From NCBI GenBank assembly GCA_963765285.1, contig CAVXVR010000006.1, positions 62,001 to 126,000 of the forward strand: a stretch of DNA of 64,000 bases, in the 5' to 3' direction. The translations under genes were made by a program, and so were the position numbers. Below are positions 9,474 to 17,792 of this stretch, in pieces. This DNA comes from CAVWZH01 sp963765285. Its GTDB lineage: Bacteria; Acidobacteriota; Terriglobia; Terriglobales; Acidobacteriaceae. Under the pieces are notes generated by a model that ran no database searches, was not told the origin of the DNA, and saw nothing but the letters and a program-made list of their open reading frames with translations. How positions within the stretch are numbered: position 1 is the first letter of the stretch; each line of letters begins with the position of its first letter.

Positions 9474-10190
9474 ATGCGGCTCGATGCATTGTCTCTTGCC
9501 TACAGAAATCGGCCGACGCCTTCCCGGATGCAATCCCGGATCGAGGAGCGCCTGGCGGAACGCACCCGCATCGCCCACGCCCTGCACGATACGGTGTTGC
9601 AGGGCATTCTCAGCGCATCGATGCAGCTACAGGTGGCGGTAGATATGCTGCCCGAAACTTCGGCTGCAAAACTACGGTTACGGCGGATTTTGAGAGTGCT
9701 GGGGAACGTCATGGAAGAAGGCCGTAACGCCATTCGAGGACTCCGTTCCGCGAATACCGATTGCGACGATCTAGGGCAGGCATTCTCCCGTGTTCCGGAA
9801 GAACTGGGCCCCGGAGAGCGGACAGATTTTCGCATCGTTGTGATGGGTTCCACTCGGCAACTGCGCCCGCTCATTCGCGACGAGGTCTATCGCATCGGGC
9901 GCGAGGCCTTGATGAATGCGTTCCGCCACTCCCGCGCCTCCCATGTTGAAATCGAACTCGAGTATGCCGCCAAGCGTTTCAGAATGGTCGTCCGCGACAA
10001 CGGTTGCGGCATCGATCCTCAAACGCTGCACGCCGGCCGCGACGGGCACTGGGGACTCCAGGGTATGCGCGAACGGGCAGAACAAGTTGGCGCGCAGCTG
10101 AGAGTTTGGAGCGGCGTGGGGGCCGGAACCGAAGTCGAGCTGTCCATCCCTAATTCGATCGCCTTCGAGAGTGTCTCGACTGATCGATAG
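9474..10190 (+). CDS. NarL-type sensor histidine kinase, no sensor domain
   Basis: The 238-residue product has a HisKA_3 dimerisation helix with the H-box RTRIAHALHDTVLQG, where the His of LHD is the likely phospho-acceptor. A HATPase_c domain follows, with an N-box-like segment (IGREALMNAFRHS), DNGCGID and GLQGMRERAEQVGA. Proteins of this family normally carry an N-terminal periplasmic or membrane sensor region, which is absent, so the kinase must be soluble. I start at ATG 9474, with GAGG upstream. The open frame begins at TTG 9453. No response regulator is adjacent. It could be a relic of a larger kinase or work with the upstream GAF/AraC regulator; the latter is inference. Confidence 0.78.
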   Translation: MRLDALSLAYRNRPTPSRMQSRIEERLAERTRIAHALHDTVLQGILSASMQLQVAVDMLPETSAAKLRLRRILRVLGNVMEEGRNAIRGLRSANTDCDDLGQAFSRVPEELGPGERTDFRIVVMGSTRQLRPLIRDEVYRIGREALMNAFRHSRASHVEIELEYAAKRFRMVVRDNGCGIDPQTLHAGRDGHWGLQGMRERAEQVGAQLRVWSGVGAGTEVELSIPNSIAFESVSTDR

Positions 10191-10250
10191 AGGTTCAGCG
10201 GCGGGCAGCGCTCGTGCGGTCTGGATCTCGCTGGCGCCAGCAACACAAGG

Positions 10251-10297
10251 GGTGCCCCATCCTTGCGTTCTTTGCAAGGGTGGGGACCACGAACCTT
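10251..10297 (+). repeat. Dispersed hairpin repeat, copy A
   Basis: A palindrome reads GTGCCCCATCCTTGC, a short T-rich loop, then GCAAGGGTGGGG. Three related copies lie at 21088, 21278 and 22107. It sits between the convergent histidine kinase and accC genes and could act as a two-way terminator. The rest of this 200-base gap includes a short 7-base-period run (TTAGTTC, TCAGTTC, CCAGTTT) near 10366-10386. Confidence 0.6.
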
Positions 10298-10392
10298 CAT
10301 ACCTCGGGATTTCTAGTACTGGAAGGCTGGGTACCGGGCGGATGATGAAAACCAGTCTTCAGATATTAGTTCTCAGTTCCCAGTTTCCCGCG

Positions 10393-11760
10393 CTACCCGC
10401 TCAACTTCCCCTTCCCATTCTTCGCCAGGAATCTCTCAATAAACGTCGTATCAATCTTTCCCGCGCGGAAATCGGGATCGGCCAGAATCTTCCGGTGCAG
10501 CGGAATCGTGGTGTAGACGCCTTCCACGATGAACATCTCCAGCGCCCGCGCCATGCGGGAAATAGCTTCATTCCGATCTTTGCCTCGCACCACCAGTTTG
10601 GCGATCAACGAGTCGTAGTAAGGCGGAATCACGCCTTCGGCATAAGCCGCGGTATCGATCCGTACGCCCGTGCCGCCGGGAGGATTGAAGGTCGTAATCT
10701 TTCCCGCAGAAGGCGTGAATTTCTCCGGATGCTCGGCGTTGATGCGGCATTCGATGGCGTGTCCCCGATAGACGATCGGCCCGTGCAGCACATCTTCCAG
10801 CCGCTCTCCCGCCGCCAGCAGAATCTGGCTCTTCACCAGATCGACGTCGGTGACCATTTCCGTGACGGGATGCTCCACCTGAATGCGCGTGTTCATCTCG
10901 ATGAAGTACATCCGCCGGTCTTCGTCCATGAGGAACTCGATGGTGCCGGCATTCACGTAGCCGATCTCCGACAAGGTCTTGCAAAGCACTGCGCCGATCT
11001 GGTCGCGGAGTTCGGGAGTCATCTGGGTCGACGGCGATTCTTCGAGCAGCTTCTGATGCCGCCGCTGGATCGAACATTCGCGCTCGCCCAGGCTCACCAC
11101 ATTGCCGTACTGATCGGCCAGAATCTGGAACTCGATGTGGCGGGGCCGCTCGATGAACTTCTCCATGTAGAGGTCTCCGTTGCCAAAGGCCGCGGCAGCT
11201 TCGCCCTGCGCCGCCTTGAATAGCGCGGGAAGTTCTTCTTCGCTGCGCACAATGCGCATGCCACGGCCGCCGCCGCCAGCGGAGGCTTTAACAATCACCG
11301 GAAACCCCACTTGCCGCGCCCATTCGAGGGCCTCGCCTTCGTTGGCGACGATGCCGTCCGATCCCGGCAGAATCGGCACGCCCGCCTTCTTCATCGCGGC
11401 GCGGGCTTTTTCTTTCTCACCCATCAGCCGCGTAATCTCGGGCGGCGGGCCGATGAACTTGATATTGCAAGTCTCAGCCACTTCGGCAAAGTTGGCATTC
11501 TCGGCCAGCAATCCGTAGCCGGGATGAATGGCGTCCACGTTGGCGATTTCCGCCGCGCTGATCACCGCCGGAATATTCAGATAACTCTGCGCAAGCTGCG
11601 GCGGACCAATGCAGATCGCTTCGTCGGCAAAGCGCACCGGCAGCGAGTTCCGGTCCGCCTCGCTGTAAATGGCGACCGCGCGGATGCCCAGCTCTTTGCA
11701 GGCGCAGATCACCCGCAGGGCAATCTCACCGCGATTGGCTATCAGAATTTTCTTGAACAT
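10393..11760 (-). CDS. accC: Biotin carboxylase subunit of acetyl-CoA carboxylase
   Basis: AccC carboxylates biotin on AccB using ATP and bicarbonate, the first half-reaction of malonyl-CoA synthesis for fatty acids. The 455-residue protein is full length. It has the N-terminal biotin-carboxylase fold (KILIANRGEIALRVI), the ATP-grasp glycine-rich loop KASAGGGGRGMR near residue 160, RHIEFQ, the catalytic EMNTRIQVEHPVTE, and a C-terminal domain with RINAEHP. It lies directly downstream of accB on the same strand, the usual pair. The two genes are separated by a 75-base gap that contains a palindromic repeat. Confidence 0.97.
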   Translation of the reverse strand: MFKKILIANRGEIALRVICACKELGIRAVAIYSEADRNSLPVRFADEAICIGPPQLAQSYLNIPAVISAAEIANVDAIHPGYGLLAENANFAEVAETCNIKFIGPPPEITRLMGEKEKARAAMKKAGVPILPGSDGIVANEGEALEWARQVGFPVIVKASAGGGGRGMRIVRSEEELPALFKAAQGEAAAAFGNGDLYMEKFIERPRHIEFQILADQYGNVVSLGERECSIQRRHQKLLEESPSTQMTPELRDQIGAVLCKTLSEIGYVNAGTIEFLMDEDRRMYFIEMNTRIQVEHPVTEMVTDVDLVKSQILLAAGERLEDVLHGPIVYRGHAIECRINAEHPEKFTPSAGKITTFNPPGGTGVRIDTAAYAEGVIPPYYDSLIAKLVVRGKDRNEAISRMARALEMFIVEGVYTTIPLHRKILADPDFRAGKIDTTFIERFLAKNGKGKLSG

Positions 11761-11765
11761 GTGTA

Positions 11766-11823
11766 GTAGCGGGTCAGTAGCGCCGGCGTCCCGCCGGCCG
11801 GGCCGCCGAGACGGCGGCGCTAC
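11766..11823. repeat. GTAGCGCCGGCG palindromic repeat
   Basis: Two outward arms, AGTAGCGCCGGCGTC and GACGGCGGCGCTAC, with internal GC palindromes fill the gap between accB and accC. A related element lies at 18855-18880 upstream of pilM and another at 55993-56085. It would form a strong hairpin in the accB-accC transcript, which could alter expression of accC; that effect is inference. Confidence 0.5.
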
Positions 11824-11835
11824 GCAGGTACATTC

Positions 11836-12321
11836 TCACTTCCGTGGACGGATCACAAAAAGCTCCTGCCCATACTCAATCGGCTGGCCATTCGCGATCA
11901 GCTTCTTGACGATTTCGCCGGCCACGTCCGACTCAATCTCGTTCATCAACTTCATCGCTTCCACAATGCACAGGACCTGGCCTTCCTCGACGATATCACC
12001 CGGCTTGACGAAGGGCGGCGACCCCGGCGAAGGCGATTCGTAAAACGTCCCCACAATTGGAGACTTCACCGAGTGCAGGTTCTCTTCCTCAACCGGTGGA
12101 ACAGGCGTGGGAGCCGCAGGAGCTGCGGCAATCGGAGCGCCCGCCTCGGGCGCCGAAGGCGGTGCCGGATGCACAGCGAAATAGCGCCCATCCGCCACCG
12201 AGACAGACGGCTCCGACCCGCGCTTAATGCGGACCTTGACGTCGCCGCGCTCCAACTCAAACTCGGCGATATCCTTCTCAATTAAGAACTCGATGAGTTC
12301 TTTCAGCTCTTTCTGATTCAT
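11836..12321 (-). CDS. accB: Biotin carboxyl carrier protein of acetyl-CoA carboxylase
   Basis: AccB carries the biotin that shuttles carboxyl groups between AccC and the carboxyltransferase. The 161-residue product has the typical N-terminal helix (MNQKELKELIEFL), a proline/alanine-rich linker around residues 50-80, and a C-terminal biotinyl domain with the biotin attachment motif EAMKLMNEI; the lysine is the modified residue. It is followed by accC and preceded by the aminopeptidase gene, an order common in many bacteria. No clear Shine-Dalgarno sequence precedes the ATG at 12321. Confidence 0.96.
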   Translation of the reverse strand: MNQKELKELIEFLIEKDIAEFELERGDVKVRIKRGSEPSVSVADGRYFAVHPAPPSAPEAGAPIAAAPAAPTPVPPVEEENLHSVKSPIVGTFYESPSPGSPPFVKPGDIVEEGQVLCIVEAMKLMNEIESDVAGEIVKKLIANGQPIEYGQELFVIRPRK

Positions 12322-12408
12322 CGTTCGGAATGGACCGCTTGATCTGCTTCTCTTGAGCGCAGGCTCTCACTTTTTCAACTACTGCTGGCGTGAACCGGAA
12401 TCCCTATC

Positions 12409-13506
12409 TCAAACTGCAATCAGCTCTTTAGTCGTGGGCGTTAGAACTTCGCATCCGCCTTCGGTGACTGCAACCATGTCCTCAATCCGCACACCGCATC
12501 TGCCGGGAATATACGCTCCCGGCTCAATCGTAATGACCATTCCTGGCCGCAGCAGCTCGGTCTGCCCCGCCGCCACGCGCGGAGCCTCGTGCACTTCCAG
12601 ACCTACACCGTGCCCGGTTGAGTGCGTAAAATAAGGTCCGAAGCCTTTATTTTTTAATAACTTGCGGGCTGCCCGGTCGACCTCTCCCACGCTTACCCCG
12701 GGCCTCACGGCCGCTACCGCCGCCTGCTGCGCTTCCCGCACCGCCTCGTACATCTTGCGCGCGCCCGCATCAGGACGCCCCACGTAGACCGTACGGGTCA
12801 TGTCGGAACAATAGCCAGTGAGTATAACACCGAAGTCGCAGACCACGAACCCCTCGGCCGGGATGGCCGCCGTCGAAGCCCGCCCATGCGGCAGCGCCGA
12901 ACGCTGCCCCGCCGCAATGATGGTCTCAAACGCCATGGCCTCCGCCCCGCCTCGCCGCGCAGCGTATTCCATCTCCGCCGCCACTTCGGTCTCCTTGGTT
13001 CCAGGACGGATCGTCTTCAGAGCATAATCAAAGAGGCTGGCGCCGAAGATAACCGCCTCGCGAATCCGGGCAATTTCCTCCGGCTCCTTGATCATGCGAG
13101 CCTGCTCGGCCAGGGACTTTGCTTCGCGCAACTGGAGACCGGATGGCAAAATTGATCCGAGTCGCTTTCGCGCGGCCACGCTGAGATGCTCCGCCTCAAA
13201 GCCCACGCGGCACTTGCCCGAACCTGCCAGGACCCGCTTATTAGCCTCCAGCCACTCCGCCGCAGCCGCAAGCGGCCCCTTGCGGCTGATAACGATCTTC
13301 GCCCCCTGCACCTCCCCGCGCGCCTGCTCGGTATAACGTCCGTCAGTGAAAAAGACGCTCTTGGATTCGCTGACCAGAAGCACGCCCGCACTCCCGGTAA
13401 AGCCGCAAAGATAATGAATATTGGGAGGATGGATGATCAGCAGCGTATCCAAGTGCTGCCCTGGCAGAACTTCCCGCAATCGCCGCTGCCGCCCTTTGTA
13501 ATCCAT
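12409..13506 (-). CDS. pepP: M24 family Xaa-Pro aminopeptidase
   Basis: This cytosolic metallopeptidase removes N-terminal residues next to proline. The 365-residue protein has a creatinase-type N-terminal domain (to about residue 130) and a pita-bread C-terminal domain. Metal ligands are visible: the two aspartates in CDFGVILTGYCSDMT, the histidine in HSTGHGVGLEVHE, and the glutamates in VITIEPGAY and RIEDMV. Its position just before accB matches the common arrangement of this gene with acc genes. PepP and PepQ-type enzymes cannot be told apart securely here, so the symbol is tentative. Confidence 0.88.
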   Translation of the reverse strand: MDYKGRQRRLREVLPGQHLDTLLIIHPPNIHYLCGFTGSAGVLLVSESKSVFFTDGRYTEQARGEVQGAKIVISRKGPLAAAAEWLEANKRVLAGSGKCRVGFEAEHLSVAARKRLGSILPSGLQLREAKSLAEQARMIKEPEEIARIREAVIFGASLFDYALKTIRPGTKETEVAAEMEYAARRGGAEAMAFETIIAAGQRSALPHGRASTAAIPAEGFVVCDFGVILTGYCSDMTRTVYVGRPDAGARKMYEAVREAQQAAVAAVRPGVSVGEVDRAARKLLKNKGFGPYFTHSTGHGVGLEVHEAPRVAAGQTELLRPGMVITIEPGAYIPGRCGVRIEDMVAVTEGGCEVLTPTTKELIAV

Positions 13507-13574
13507 TTCCGGCAGTGTAGCAGGGTGAAGGGGCGACGAATCTGTTGCCCCGAGGACGTAATAATGAACAAACA

Positions 13575-13611
13575 GAACCGCCGGCCCTGAGAATCAGGAC
13601 CGGCGGCTGTT
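13575..13611 (-). terminator. Hairpin terminator downstream of pilQ
   Basis: CCGCCGGCCCTGA pairs with TCAGGACCGGCGG around a GAA loop, 18 or more bases after the pilQ stop. On the minus strand it is followed by a T-rich stretch (TTCTGTTTGTT), and on the plus strand by CTGTTTTG. This fits a Rho-independent terminator ending the pil transcript and separating it from the aminopeptidase gene. Confidence 0.6.
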
Positions 13612-13628
13612 TTGCTGCTAACTGGTTA

Positions 13629-15734
13629 CTAGGTCTGAATGATCCGCGGAGTGATGAAGAAAATCAGCTCCTGGTTCGAAGTGGTCACGGAGCGGTGCTT
13701 GAACAGATTCCCGACCATCGGGATATTGCCTAGCAACGGCACCTGCTCGATGTTGACCGAGTTTTGGGTCTGGATCACGCCGCCGATCACCACTGTGCCG
13801 CCATCCGTCACCAATACCTGGGTGGTGGCCTGTTGTGTGATCAGTTCCGGGTTGCCCTGAATGGTGTGGCCGAAGTCAGGCGTGGTGTTTTCCACGTCGA
13901 CATTCAGGAAGATCGTGCCTTCCGAGGTGATCTGCGGAACCACAGTCAACCGCAGGAACGCGTCCACGTAAGTCACTGTGGGCGGACCGCCTAACTGCGC
14001 CTGAGTCACGATCGGCACGCGTACGCCCTGCCGGACCAAAGCCTGAATGTTGTTCTGCGTCACCACCCGCGGACGGGAGAGAATCTTGAGCAGGCCGCGA
14101 GACTCGGCCGCCGTAAGAATCGCATCCACCCGGATGTTCCTGCTGGCATTGATCAAGCTCAGGGCGCTGGTCGGCTGCGTCACGCCCAGGTTCGAGAACA
14201 GAGGAATCTGCACTCCCTGGCTGGCGCTGGTTGGCTGCGTCGTGCCGACAATTTGATAGTTCGGAATGATTCCGAAGGTGGAAATCGGCGAAGTACCCAC
14301 CTGCGAAGCGCCGCCCACCGCGGTTGGCCCGTTGCCCCAGCCAAAGCCGAGCTGGGTGCCAAGATCGCGGGCGAAGCTGCGAGTTGCTGCCACTACGCGG
14401 GCTTCGATCTCGACTTCCTGCGTCTTGCGGTCAAGCTGCGTGAGCAACCGGTCGATCCCCGGAATTACCGTGGGGATGTCTTGAATGATCAGGCCATTGG
14501 TGCGCTCATCCGCAATCACGTCGCCCCGCTGGCTGAGGAACTTCTTGATGGTCGGCACGACGTCTTTCGAGTGAGCGTAGCTCAGGAAACGAGTGACTGT
14601 AACTTTGTCCACGGCCAGTGCTTCCGCTTCCTGCTCGGCCAGCCGCGCTTCGGCTTCTTTACGCATCGTGTCTACTGTGGCGATGCGCAACACATTGCCT
14701 TCCAGTTGCCGCGCCAGGTCGTTGTTCTTCAGCACGATGTCCAGCGCCTGGTCCCACGGCACGTCATCCAGCACAATGGTCAGAGTTCCCTTAACGTTCG
14801 GATCGAGCACCACGTTCAGTCCGCTGATCTCGTGGATCAGGCGGAAGAAGTCTTTCAGGTCCACGTCCTTCAGGTTCACCGAGATCGGTTCACCCGTATA
14901 TTTTGGACCGTTGCTCGCAGGCTGCTGCTGCATCTGGCTTTTCTGCTCGGCAGCCATGTTCACCGCAGGCTGGGCAGCAGCGATTGCCCCCGACTGCATG
15001 GCGGCGCTGGCCGTGGGCAGCAGATTGCCATCTGGCCGGTCAGCAAACTTGCTGGCCGCAGAAACCGCTTTCGTTGATGGATCAACGGCGGCAGGTTTGC
15101 TTGTACTGGTTTCATCCTTGGGCTTGAAAGAAGGCTCGACAAATACGTAATCGGTAGCCGAAGCGCTGGTTGAGCTGGGCTTAGCGTTCGCGGAGGCCGC
15201 CATTACGGGCGCGGGCTTTGTCGCTACTTGCTGGGCCGCGGCCGCAGGCCGCGCCTCATCGTGAGCGGTCGCCTTCGCCGTGACCGAAGCCGGCTTGGCC
15301 GACTTAGCGGTACCCGCCGGCGCATAGATCTTTAAGATGGTCTTGTTGTCGCTGCTGGGGAGCAGTTCGTAACGGCAAGCTTGCTCCAGGTCGACCACCA
15401 GGCGAGTGGTGGGCGGATTGTGCCCGTCCATCCCTACCCGGACGTCTTTCACCGCTCCGCCAGAGACGGAGATGTGATTCTGGGAAGTCGCGGCCACCGT
15501 ATTTGGCAGGTCGACCACGACCCGCGCCGGATGGTCCAGCGTGCTCACTTGAGGAGCCACGGTTCCGCGGGCGGTGATTTCCAGATTGACGCCGTTGTCC
15601 CCGGGCACGACACGGACAGACTGCAGTGCCGCATGCTTTGGGGCTTCCGTGCCCGTGCTCTGCGTCTCAGCCGCCGCGGCAACCAGCACCAACGCCAGCA
15701 GCGGTAGGAAAACACTCAGCAGTTGCTTTCGCAT
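13629..15734 (-). CDS. pilQ: Type IV pilus secretin PilQ
   Basis: PilQ forms the outer-membrane channel through which type IV pili are extruded. The 701-residue precursor has a signal peptide (about 1-22), an AMIN domain (about 35-130, binds peptidoglycan), an Ala/Lys/Pro-rich linker (about 150-270), an STN/secretin N domain (NLKDVDLKDFFRLIHEIS), a NolW-like domain and a C-terminal secretin domain ending NQELIFFITPRIIQ. The length is normal for the family. It is the last gene of a pilMNOPQ block on the minus strand and is followed by a hairpin terminator. The 94-base gap to pilP is featureless. Confidence 0.95.
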   Translation of the reverse strand: MRKQLLSVFLPLLALVLVAAAAETQSTGTEAPKHAALQSVRVVPGDNGVNLEITARGTVAPQVSTLDHPARVVVDLPNTVAATSQNHISVSGGAVKDVRVGMDGHNPPTTRLVVDLEQACRYELLPSSDNKTILKIYAPAGTAKSAKPASVTAKATAHDEARPAAAAQQVATKPAPVMAASANAKPSSTSASATDYVFVEPSFKPKDETSTSKPAAVDPSTKAVSAASKFADRPDGNLLPTASAAMQSGAIAAAQPAVNMAAEQKSQMQQQPASNGPKYTGEPISVNLKDVDLKDFFRLIHEISGLNVVLDPNVKGTLTIVLDDVPWDQALDIVLKNNDLARQLEGNVLRIATVDTMRKEAEARLAEQEAEALAVDKVTVTRFLSYAHSKDVVPTIKKFLSQRGDVIADERTNGLIIQDIPTVIPGIDRLLTQLDRKTQEVEIEARVVAATRSFARDLGTQLGFGWGNGPTAVGGASQVGTSPISTFGIIPNYQIVGTTQPTSASQGVQIPLFSNLGVTQPTSALSLINASRNIRVDAILTAAESRGLLKILSRPRVVTQNNIQALVRQGVRVPIVTQAQLGGPPTVTYVDAFLRLTVVPQITSEGTIFLNVDVENTTPDFGHTIQGNPELITQQATTQVLVTDGGTVVIGGVIQTQNSVNIEQVPLLGNIPMVGNLFKHRSVTTSNQELIFFITPRIIQT

Positions 15735-15828
15735 TTCACTTTCTCCCCACGGGCTTGCAAGTGGCTTGCCCCGTGCTTTCTTTTACAAATTCGTTCCGGC
15801 TGGGAATCCCAACCGCCTGCTACCGCCC

Positions 15829-16542
15829 CTAGACCGCCGGGGTCGTGATCTTCTTGGTCACTTCTCGCGTAAACGGCTTTCCCAGTTTGTCCGTCAAAGT
15901 CTCTTTGAACACGATCGAGTCGGGCGTGATCTTCACCACGTACCCGTTGAATACCGGGTCGTTCTCCCGCAGAAAGTAAGCCTTCTCCAGAGAGTTCACG
16001 ACCACCGCGATCATTCCAGAATCCGCTTTCACTACGCCCTTAAGATCGATCTGTTCGATCGCCAGGCACTTCTTGCCGGTGCTGCAACCCGAACCCAGCA
16101 TGCTCCGGTTCACCACCGGGCTGACGAACGGATCCCGGCGTCCGGCCAGGTTGATCTTCTTGGGAGCCTCTTTGCCATCCGCTGGCTTTTTCTTGTCTTC
16201 CACAGCGATTCTTTGTTTGGGCTGTGCCTTCTGGCTCACCGTGGCAGTCTTGGTCTTGGGTGCGATAGCCTTGCCTGTCACTTTCGGAACCGCAGCCTTG
16301 GCCGCAGCCGGCTTGGGCGCACTCGTAGTCTTCACGCTGGATTTCGCGGGCATTACCGAAGGCTGGTTGTTGGCGGGCATTGACGGCTTGGCCGCGCCTG
16401 ATAGCGCCTCGTTCTCCTTCATCGTCTTCTGCTGCTGCACCGCGTTGAGCGTGCTCCGCGTATTGTCGATGACGTCGGGGTTCTGCCCCCAGGCAGATCC
16501 CGCCAGCATCCCGAAGAAAAGTATTGCTGTGGTCAGCTTCAT
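15829..16542 (-). CDS. pilP: PilP-like pilus assembly protein
   Basis: This 237-residue exported protein has a signal peptide (to about residue 19, ending SAWGQ), a long Ala/Lys/Pro-rich linker (about 45-135) and a compact C-terminal beta domain. That domain starts at GRRDPFVSPV, which is the conserved entry of PilP, the periplasmic protein joining PilN/PilO to PilQ. PilP is usually a lipoprotein; no lipobox cysteine is seen here. Its position between pilO and pilQ supports the call. A GAGGAG stands just before the ATG at 16542. Confidence 0.8.
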   Translation of the reverse strand: MKLTTAILFFGMLAGSAWGQNPDVIDNTRSTLNAVQQQKTMKENEALSGAAKPSMPANNQPSVMPAKSSVKTTSAPKPAAAKAAVPKVTGKAIAPKTKTATVSQKAQPKQRIAVEDKKKPADGKEAPKKINLAGRRDPFVSPVVNRSMLGSGCSTGKKCLAIEQIDLKGVVKADSGMIAVVVNSLEKAYFLRENDPVFNGYVVKITPDSIVFKETLTDKLGKPFTREVTKKITTPAV

Positions 16543-16550
16543 AGGCTCCT

Positions 16551-17186
16551 CTACCTTTTAACCTGCGCTGCCGGAACAACTTTTCCAGATGGCGGTTCCA
16601 GGTCGTGGCTGAAGAATGTCGTCGCCGTGCAGGTGGCGATCACGCTCTCGTTGGGCGCGTATTGGTACAGGTGTCTGGCTTTCGCCTCGCTGCCCTTTTT
16701 CGTGTTGGCGACCAGCAACCCGGAGATGTTCACAATGCGCTCCAGCTTGCCCACCTGGTCGAAGAAGTTCAGCATCGAGTAGTAGGGCCCATCCAGCTCG
16801 ATCTCAAAAGGAACCTCGGTGTAGAAGTCTTTGGTCACATATGGCTTGGCGCTGTAGCGCCGCAATTCGATACCGGCATGCGCAGCTTCCGCGTCCACCA
16901 TCTTGATGAAGCCATCGACTTCTTTCTCGCTGGGCACGATGCGCCGTTCGATTTCCAGTTGCTGTTTGAGGCTGGCCAGTTGCCGCTCGATCTCCGCCAG
17001 CTTGGGCTGGTAAGCTTCCAGCTCCCGGTTCTCCTGCAGCTTCGCATCCAGGCTGTGTTGCGCCGCTTCGTTGGCATCGCGCTGCGATTTGTACACAGTG
17101 AAAACCAGCGCCACCGTTAGCAGGCCCCCTACGCCCACCAGCAGTGCCCATTGCTTCAGGCTCGACAATTCACTAAAGTTCGCCAT
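16551..17186 (-). CDS. pilO: Type IV pilus inner-membrane protein PilO
   Basis: PilO forms a heterodimer with PilN in the pilus alignment complex. The 211-residue protein has one N-terminal transmembrane helix (about 12-30), a coiled coil (about 35-85, LEAYQPKLAEIERQLASLKQ) and a C-terminal ferredoxin-like periplasmic domain with IELDGPYYSMLNFFDQVGKLE, a recognisable PilO segment. It lies 15 bases from pilN and 8 bases from pilP. The polar tail after residue 170 is less conserved. Confidence 0.9.
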   Translation of the reverse strand: MANFSELSSLKQWALLVGVGGLLTVALVFTVYKSQRDANEAAQHSLDAKLQENRELEAYQPKLAEIERQLASLKQQLEIERRIVPSEKEVDGFIKMVDAEAAHAGIELRRYSAKPYVTKDFYTEVPFEIELDGPYYSMLNFFDQVGKLERIVNISGLLVANTKKGSEAKARHLYQYAPNESVIATCTATTFFSHDLEPPSGKVVPAAQVKR

Positions 17187-17201
17187 AAGTTTTTTCTACC
17201 C

Positions 17202-17792
17202 TTAGGACTTCGCTTTTTCGCAGGTCAGCGTGAACTGAAATGCCTGCATGTCCTTGACCTGGTCATCCTGAAAGGTTTCCTTGATTTCGATGTTCGAGAA
17301 GAAACCAGTCTTTTGCAGATTGTTGATCAGCGTGGCCACTGCATCCGTGCTCAGTGCCATGCCCTCGATGTCCACGCTGCCACCCTGGTCTTTCATGGTG
17401 TTCAGCCAGACCGCTTCCGTGTCATCGACCGTCTTGCCGATGGTGGAGAGCAGATTGACCGGACCGGCCTGCGCCGCGCGCAGCTGGTCAATCACATCCA
17501 CCCGGCGCTTATAATTCTCCGCCTGCCGCTGACGCTCCAGGTACCGGGCTTTTACGTCCGCCAGTTCCCGGTTGCGCTGCTCGGCCACCACCATCTTGGC
17601 GGCGATCTCCTTGCGCTGGTTGTCAAGGTTGTGCCAGTACAGCACGTTGCCCAGGGCAAACACGCCCAGCACCACCAGCACTTTCATTTTCAGTGAGCCG
17701 ACATCGCCCACTTCCATGGCGACTGGCGACGAGCCCCCGCCGCTGCGTTTGTTCTTTCCTTTGCTTTTTTCCAGCAGGTTGATTCGGATCAT
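17202..17792 (-). CDS. pilN: Type IV pilus inner-membrane protein PilN
   Basis: PilN links the cytoplasmic actin-like PilM to PilO. The cytoplasmic N-terminus begins MIRINLLE, the INLL motif that docks into PilM. A transmembrane helix follows (about residues 35-53), then a coiled coil and a small periplasmic alpha/beta domain. The start codon overlaps the pilM stop by four bases, so the two are probably translationally coupled. The basic insert KGKNKRSGGG before the helix agrees with a positive-inside orientation. Confidence 0.92.
   Translation of the reverse strand: MIRINLLEKSKGKNKRSGGGSSPVAMEVGDVGSLKMKVLVVLGVFALGNVLYWHNLDNQRKEIAAKMVVAEQRNRELADVKARYLERQRQAENYKRRVDVIDQLRAAQAGPVNLLSTIGKTVDDTEAVWLNTMKDQGGSVDIEGMALSTDAVATLINNLQKTGFFSNIEIKETFQDDQVKDMQAFQFTLTCEKAKS

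Noticed and set aside
10171..11223. Open frame of 350 codons on the plus strand
   Set aside because: It runs antisense through accC, whose protein is unmistakable; high GC keeps opposite frames open.
14253..15077. Long plus-strand frame within pilQ
   Set aside because: It is an antisense shadow; the PilQ secretin domains are on the other strand.
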